A DNA stretch of 64,000 nucleotides from Nilaparvata lugens (taxonomy: Eukaryota; Arthropoda; Insecta; Hemiptera; Delphacidae): assembly GCF_014356525.2 (NCBI RefSeq), contig NC_052509.1:36638001-36702000 (forward strand), written 5' to 3'. The translations under genes were made by a program, and so were the position numbers. The stretch's first letter is position 1. Every line of letters starts with the position of its first letter. Positions 59,672-64,000 of the stretch are shown in pieces. The notes below the pieces were generated by a model that was not told the origin of the DNA, ran no database searches, and saw only the letters and a list, made by a program, of their open reading frames with translations.

Positions 59672-60687
59672 GCTTGATCCTTAAGCGATCCTTGATCGTG
59701 TTCTCGCGCGCCTCTCCACTAGGAAATACTGAAATGAAGTGCAACTAACGGTTGATTCTCATAGAACATGATCTCATGAGCTTATATCATTGTGCGAAAT
59801 ATCACTGTGAGGACAATATAGATGGTGATGATGGTTGAAGCTAAAAATGCCCAGAGGGATTTTGAATTTTACATCTAGATTGTAATCGGGATATATTGAT
59901 CAAATACTAAATATATCCCGATCGGGATACTAAATATGATCAAAATTGATTTTTTTCCTTAAAATATCACTCATATTTGAAAAATCATAGCTCAGTACTC
60001 ATTGGAGATAGAGAGTTCCGAATGATCAAATTTCATTCAGAATTTTATGATCTTAAAAAAGGCAAGAGCAAATTTTTCTGTCCGATCACTAATTTTGCCG
60101 GAAATAGCTGAAAACTGGAAAATGAACCTGAAATACGAAATTTTTGGGCCACTCTGTATTAGCACAAGGGAATTTTACATGAAGAATTTGGTTCTGAACC
60201 TCTCTCATGTATCCAAATAAAATATTAAAAAATCAGAACTACGACATAAATTGCAAGCAAACCCCCATTTTTATGTCTATATTGACTGGACTTTACTGTT
60301 CCCCAATATTTATAATTGTCAAATATTTGTTTAAATGTCAATAACTAGTGTTAAACATAATTTTTTAGAGTTTACTGAGACTCTGTGGTGTCGCATCACA
60401 GCGGAGACACAATAGTAACGCTGGTTACACACTGGGCGGTTTCTGCCGCGGCGGCGAAACTGCCGTCGCAGCCTCGAAAAAAAGTCAAGCTTACACATTC
60501 AGCGGAAAAAATACCGCCAAACATCGAGCGGCAAAATATGATCAGTATGATCGTATGAACAGTAGCCAAAATAATTGTTGTAGTTCTTCATCGCAAATGT
60601 GTTGTGACTTCACTGTTTCATGAGTGTTCAGTTAATTGTATTTTGCACATTTTCCAAAAGTATATATTATTAAGTGTTTAACTTAAA

Positions 60688-60861
60688 ATGGAAAGGCAAC
60701 AACGTTTACCACGTTTGTTGTGCCGTCAAAGAAAAAGAATACAGCAGAGAAATCGCCTTGGATTCATTGAAATGAACGTTTTTATTAAATCGACAGCGAT
60801 ATACAACATATTACAGTTTTTTTCTTGTCATCCAGAGTTTCAAAATCCCCCCTAATCTCAT
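60688..60861 (+). pseudogene. possible N-terminal stub of the Harbinger transposase
   Basis: A short frame starts with ATG at 60688 and is Arg/Gln-rich (MERQQRLPRLLCRQRKR). It runs convergent with the MADF gene and appears to enter the inverse of that gene at about 60780. Assignment to the transposase is by position only; no nuclease motif is present. Confidence 0.25.
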
Positions 60862-61018
60862 CCATACACACTTCCTTCCACGCATTCCTTGTTGCATCTC
60901 GATCCTTAAATATGTCGAGGGTTTTGTCCCACAAAACTGGCCTCTGTTCTACAAATGATATTAACAACTCATTGTCTATTAACTTACTCATTTTCTCACA
61001 CTCGTCAACCACAAACAC
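60785..61018 (-). pseudogene. MADF-domain protein of the Harbinger element, truncated
   Basis: A 77-codon frame read on the minus strand. MADF domains are three-helix Myb/SANT-like DNA-binding modules; in PIF/Harbinger elements such a protein assists the transposase. Residues about 12-60 fit the pattern: LIDNELLISFVEQRP, VLWDK, IFKDRDATRNAWKEV, with the conserved RP, LWD and AW positions. After DDKK the sequence turns into unrelated residues and a stop, consistent with the internal deletion of the element. The domain lies at the N-terminus, as usual. A host gene is unlikely because it sits within the terminal inverted repeats. Confidence 0.8.
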
Positions 61019-61818
61019 TTAAAACAATAAATAAATGTTATAAACAACTTACAAACTTTACAACAAGACACAAATTAAAAGGCTGATTTTCAAAGACCTC
61101 TGACTTGGAGCAACTGGGAAAGACGACTGATTAGCGGCGACGGTAGACAACCGCCAAATGTGTTAACGCCCATTTGGTCACGTACGCCACTGCGTAGACA
61201 AGAGCAGCAAAACACCGCCAGCCGCAGTGGTAGTGAACGGCTGCACAGCTGCCGCCAACGGCAATATAGCCGCGCGGCGTTTCTGCCTCCCAGTGTGTAA
61301 GCTTCCATTCAAGTTCATAGACTACTGCTCGAACGGCGGCGACGGCGAAATTACCGCCCCGGCAGAAACCGCCCAATGTGTAACCGGCGTTAGGCGATCG
61401 CTCAAGGAGGGGTGGAACCCGGGATTAACAATTAAAGACGGGATACTTGCGAGGGGGCGGCAGTTGCCGATCTCGCCCAGGGCGGCAAAGTCCCTAGGGC
61501 CGTGCCTGGTTCCACTACCATACCCAGCCCTGTTTCTGGGTTCACATCGGGAAATGAACACTGCTTTCCATCTCCACCATTCCATCGTCATTCCATTCGG
61601 TGCTGTTTCAAGCAAGCCACTCCGGGCTCTCAGGCACCGGCCGCAAAACATCGACATTAAGTTTACGTAGATGAAAAATGTTGTGATGTAATTTAATGAG
61701 TATAAAATAGAAATATAATTATTTGAGTTGCAAATTCATCATTGTATAGGAAGTTGATTCAATTCTGGGGGTTCAATGAACCATTGAACACATAGGACGA
61801 GCCGCCACTGGTTAAATA

Positions 61819-62460
61819 TACAAACTAGATAAAGTATATTTGATTGCTGGAAATAACTTCATTTTGTTGGTGTAATGCTTCTAAATCCTATAAACTCTAG
61901 ATATCACAAAAAAGGATGTTCTTTTTATTGTGGAAGTATAATATATATTCAGTATATAATTTCTTTTTTATGAGTGTCTGAATAAATAAAAACTCTCTAA
62001 AAACCTTCTCGGTTACCTGCCGGTTACAACTTCAGACTCCACAATTATTGCAAACGTACGATCAATGCTATGATGAGCACTTCGAATTTAACTACCATTT
62101 TTGTTATTTCAATGTCAGTCATGTTGTAAACAAGCACGAGTTCCGTTTTTCTTAGTACTTCGAGAAACGTTATTCGGATATCTTGAAAACTAACCCACGA
62201 AACACTGAATTTCTAGACTGAAACTCTTTACCTCTCGACCCAGAATCTTATAATCTACTTTTTTTCTCTCCTTCTTCCACTTTTACCGCTTCTTTTTCCA
62301 CTTGCTCCATTGTTGACAGGTGCATCAATCATTGAGCGTGCTACTAATCAGTAGTTTGGATTATACTGATTTGGAAACTTAAATACACAGTACGAGGAAG
62401 CTTCCATCCATCTGTGCGGATCTGGAAGAAGAATAAATAGACGTGAGAAAAACCTGTTGT
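61819..62460. other. noncoding DNA, nothing recognised
   Basis: AT-rich intronic sequence without supported features. Confidence 0.4.
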
Positions 62461-62740
62461 GTGCTACTGCCAGCTCACGGAAGCGCCACAACTTGAAAAA
62501 AGATGGAGTTCAATGAGGAAGATATGAAAAAGACAGAGAAAGGATGACCAGAAAATTAGAAATGGAGAGTGAATTTGAAAAAGAATCTTCAAAAGAGAAT
62601 AATTCAGGTAGAGGAGATCAATGGAAGGTGAAAGAAATCAGATTATGTGCGAGAGAAGATGGGATGAATGAGAATGAGAAATATTAGAAGGAGAAAAGAG
62701 AGAATGCTAGTGGAAGAGGGAAATACGAGAATGGAGACTA
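62461..62740. repeat. purine-rich (GA) tract
   Basis: G/A-dominated low-complexity sequence similar to 801-1520. A further GA-rich patch lies at 63593-63655. Confidence 0.65.
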
Positions 62741-63339
62741 TGATGAGTTAAAATATTTAGGAAGTGCTTGACTGTATGGAAGAAGTATCATTTCAGTTAT
62801 TACTATTACTATATATCTAATATTATAGCTTGTATATTATATTATTAAACTATATCACTGTATCACAACTGTACATTCTGTATCGTACCACGAGGTTTAT
62901 AATTATTAGAGAGACGGAAAGAAGGTTAAAAAGAGAGAACGAAACCGAATAACTAAAATTGGAAATAATGTGTTTCACTGGACAGATTTTTTTTGAATTT
63001 CAACTAGAAGATTGATAGAGTAGGCCTACCAAATAAATATAAATCCGTTTGTAAACAAAATATATATTCATGATTAATAAAATGGGATAATTATTAATTC
63101 TATAACGTTCTAAAATAATGCAACATCTAAAAGCTATCTGCATTATGAGAGTTTAAAAAAATATTGGGAATAGAGTGAGAAGATTACTCGAGAAGAGTAT
63201 TGAGAAAAAAATCAAGAAGAAAGAGAGAAAATATCATTTAAAGTCTTGGAATGATAAAGATTAAGATATGCCATCTCTTAAAACAAGAATTTTCAAAAGA
63301 ATAAGAAGGAGACAACTGTTGAACAAATAAAATTCATCA

Positions 63340-63600
63340 AAGCGAAAGCGTCTTGATCGACCCGGCCAGCTACCAGCTAACCTGACCTGTAGCGGAATAT
63401 TTACGACTGATATATAGCCAGCTATCGGTTAATAATTTGTCACGAATGTTTGAGAGGCAGCCGCAGGCCAACTAACAAATCCGGCCGTTTCCCACGCTCC
63501 CTATCATAGTCAGCCTTATTTGTGACGTCACTTTCCCAAGGTTTCCGCTGATTTTTTAGCCTAATCGCAGCTCGTGAAATGACAATCAGTCAGTAAGAGG
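63340..63600. promoter_or_regulatory. GC-richer block with perfect CRE palindrome
   Basis: A single-copy-looking block in AT-rich DNA. GTGACGTCAC (63522-63531) is a perfect CREB/ATF-type palindrome. GGCCAGCTACCAGCTAACC and GCCAGCTATC repeats lie upstream. Function is inferred from the motif only. Confidence 0.35.
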
Positions 63601-64000
63601 AGGAGAGAGGAAAGAATAAGAGGAGAGATGAGAAGAGGAGAAACGAGTAGAGTCCAGGAAGTGTTAGGTTTCCACACATCTCCAGTTGAAAGTAGACAAG
63701 TCACGTCCGTTGAAGAGTGAATCTATTTCGACGAATTGGTAGATGGTATGATACATTGCATAGAACGTTGTGTAGAGCTGAGAAGAATTTCAAAAATATT
63801 TTTGGCTGATAAATACTCCACGCCGTTTTCGTTTTGGCTGTTTTATATAAAATTAGGTTCTTTGTAAAGTTCCAGTTCGAACGGAATCTCAGTTTAAACC
63901 AATCAAATTCGTTAAACTCTAGTTCAGTTTTATTTTCTATTCTCCTTTTTATATTATTATTACGTCTAGGAGACTCCAGTTATGAAACTCCAGTTAAGAC

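Larger units (their letters stand above)
60416..61392. mobile_element. PIF/Harbinger-like element, internally deleted
   Basis: The ends AACGCTGGTTACACACTGGG and, inverted, AACGCCGGTTACACATTGGG match and continue through GCGGTTTCTGCCG and GCCGTCGC. TA(A) lies at each outer edge in mirrored form, so the exact duplication (TA or a 3-bp TWA) is undecided. The MADF gene inside supports PIF/Harbinger, in which a MADF/Myb-like partner accompanies the nuclease. A nuclease (transposase) domain is absent. Confidence 0.75.
58748..61516. mobile_element. inner hAT element nested in the first
   Basis: The element is 58756-61508. The left end is CAGGCCCGGCCCCAGGG and the inverted right end is CAGGCACGGCCCTAGGG. 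Both are flanked by GTTCCACT (58748-58755 and 61509-61516), an exact 8-bp duplication. Subterminal DNA is rich in GGCGGC motifs. No intact hAT transposase was found. It carries a foldback (59220-59671) and a Harbinger-like insertion. Confidence 0.92.
57984..61818. mobile_element. outer hAT element with 8-bp target duplication
   Basis: The element is 57992-61810. The left end is CAGTAGCGGCTCGTG and the inverted right end is CAGTGGCGGCTCGTC. Both are directly flanked by GTTAAATA (57984-57991 and 61811-61818), an exact 8-bp duplication as made by hAT transposases. Without the nested DNA it is about 1.06 kb and has no transposase, so it is non-autonomous. Confidence 0.92.

Noticed and set aside
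60785..61018. MADF protein as a host transcription factor gene
   Set aside because: It lies inside matching terminal inverted repeats and loses its frame after the domain, which fits a transposon gene fragment.
61131..61670. Overlapping frames on both strands of up to 147 codons
   Set aside because: They span the GC-rich ends of the Harbinger and hAT elements in mixed orientation and match no protein family.
1..64000. tRNA, rRNA or tRNA-derived SINE genes
   Set aside because: No cloverleaf with A/B boxes was found; the tRNA-Ser-like string at 29820 is the retrotransposon primer site.

Overview
This looks like AT-rich, intron-rich animal nuclear DNA from an insect, most probably a hemipteran and plausibly a planthopper such as Nilaparvata or a relative. 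The basis is a spliced exon of an animal gene with canonical GT/AG sites, abundant microsatellites, and dense class I and class II transposable elements (insect-type MADF, hAT, Helitron, Penelope and Jockey/CR1-like families). The palindrome TAGGCCTA is also strikingly frequent. The species guess rests on remembered repeat families and should be treated as inference. There are no prokaryotic operons, tRNAs, rRNAs or CRISPR arrays.

Only one host coding exon is supported: 43212-43412 (+), encoding a proline-rich leader and the first strand of a BTB/T1 domain of a KCTD1/KCTD15-type protein (Drosophila relative: tiwaz). It ends in a GTAAGT donor in the middle of the TLTK codon run. No continuation of the BTB domain was seen before the window ends, so 43413-64000 is probably one large intron, and 1-43211 is upstream intron or 5' flank. 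A CpG-rich island at 25690-26105 with a TATA-like box and a possible splice donor is a candidate upstream promoter or first exon.

The rest is a transposon landscape. 1-9.7 kb: a TIR MITE, a composite foldback element (3047-6130) carrying other insertions, and three Helitrons. 9.7-15.7 kb: mostly unremarkable DNA with polypyrimidine tracts. 15.7-17.3 kb: a relative of the 3-kb composite whose internal octamer has expanded into about 700 bp of (TTTAAATG)n. 20-24.3 kb: Helitron pieces, a direct repeat pair and a small MITE. 27.9-28.9 kb: an element with repeated ends. 29652-33080: a very compact Ty3/gypsy LTR retrotransposon with LTRs that look identical and a 5-bp target duplication, but without the RT catalytic core. 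33-43 kb: short duplications, an E-box-rich minisatellite and MITE-like repeats.

44.9-55 kb holds a foldback element and a decayed PHD-finger/endonuclease/RT non-LTR element, with another repeat inserted in its ORF1 and a 5'-truncated Penelope-like element lying between ORF1 and ORF2. 57984-61818 is a three-level nest: a hAT with an exact 8-bp target duplication contains a second hAT with its own exact 8-bp duplication, which contains a PIF/Harbinger-like element carrying a truncated MADF gene. 62-64 kb is purine-rich DNA ending in a GC-richer block with a perfect CRE palindrome.

No new multi-gene system was found. The most unusual items are the verified transposon nesting, the recently mobilised RT-less LTR element, the octamer array, and the two Helitrons with a foldback 3' module.
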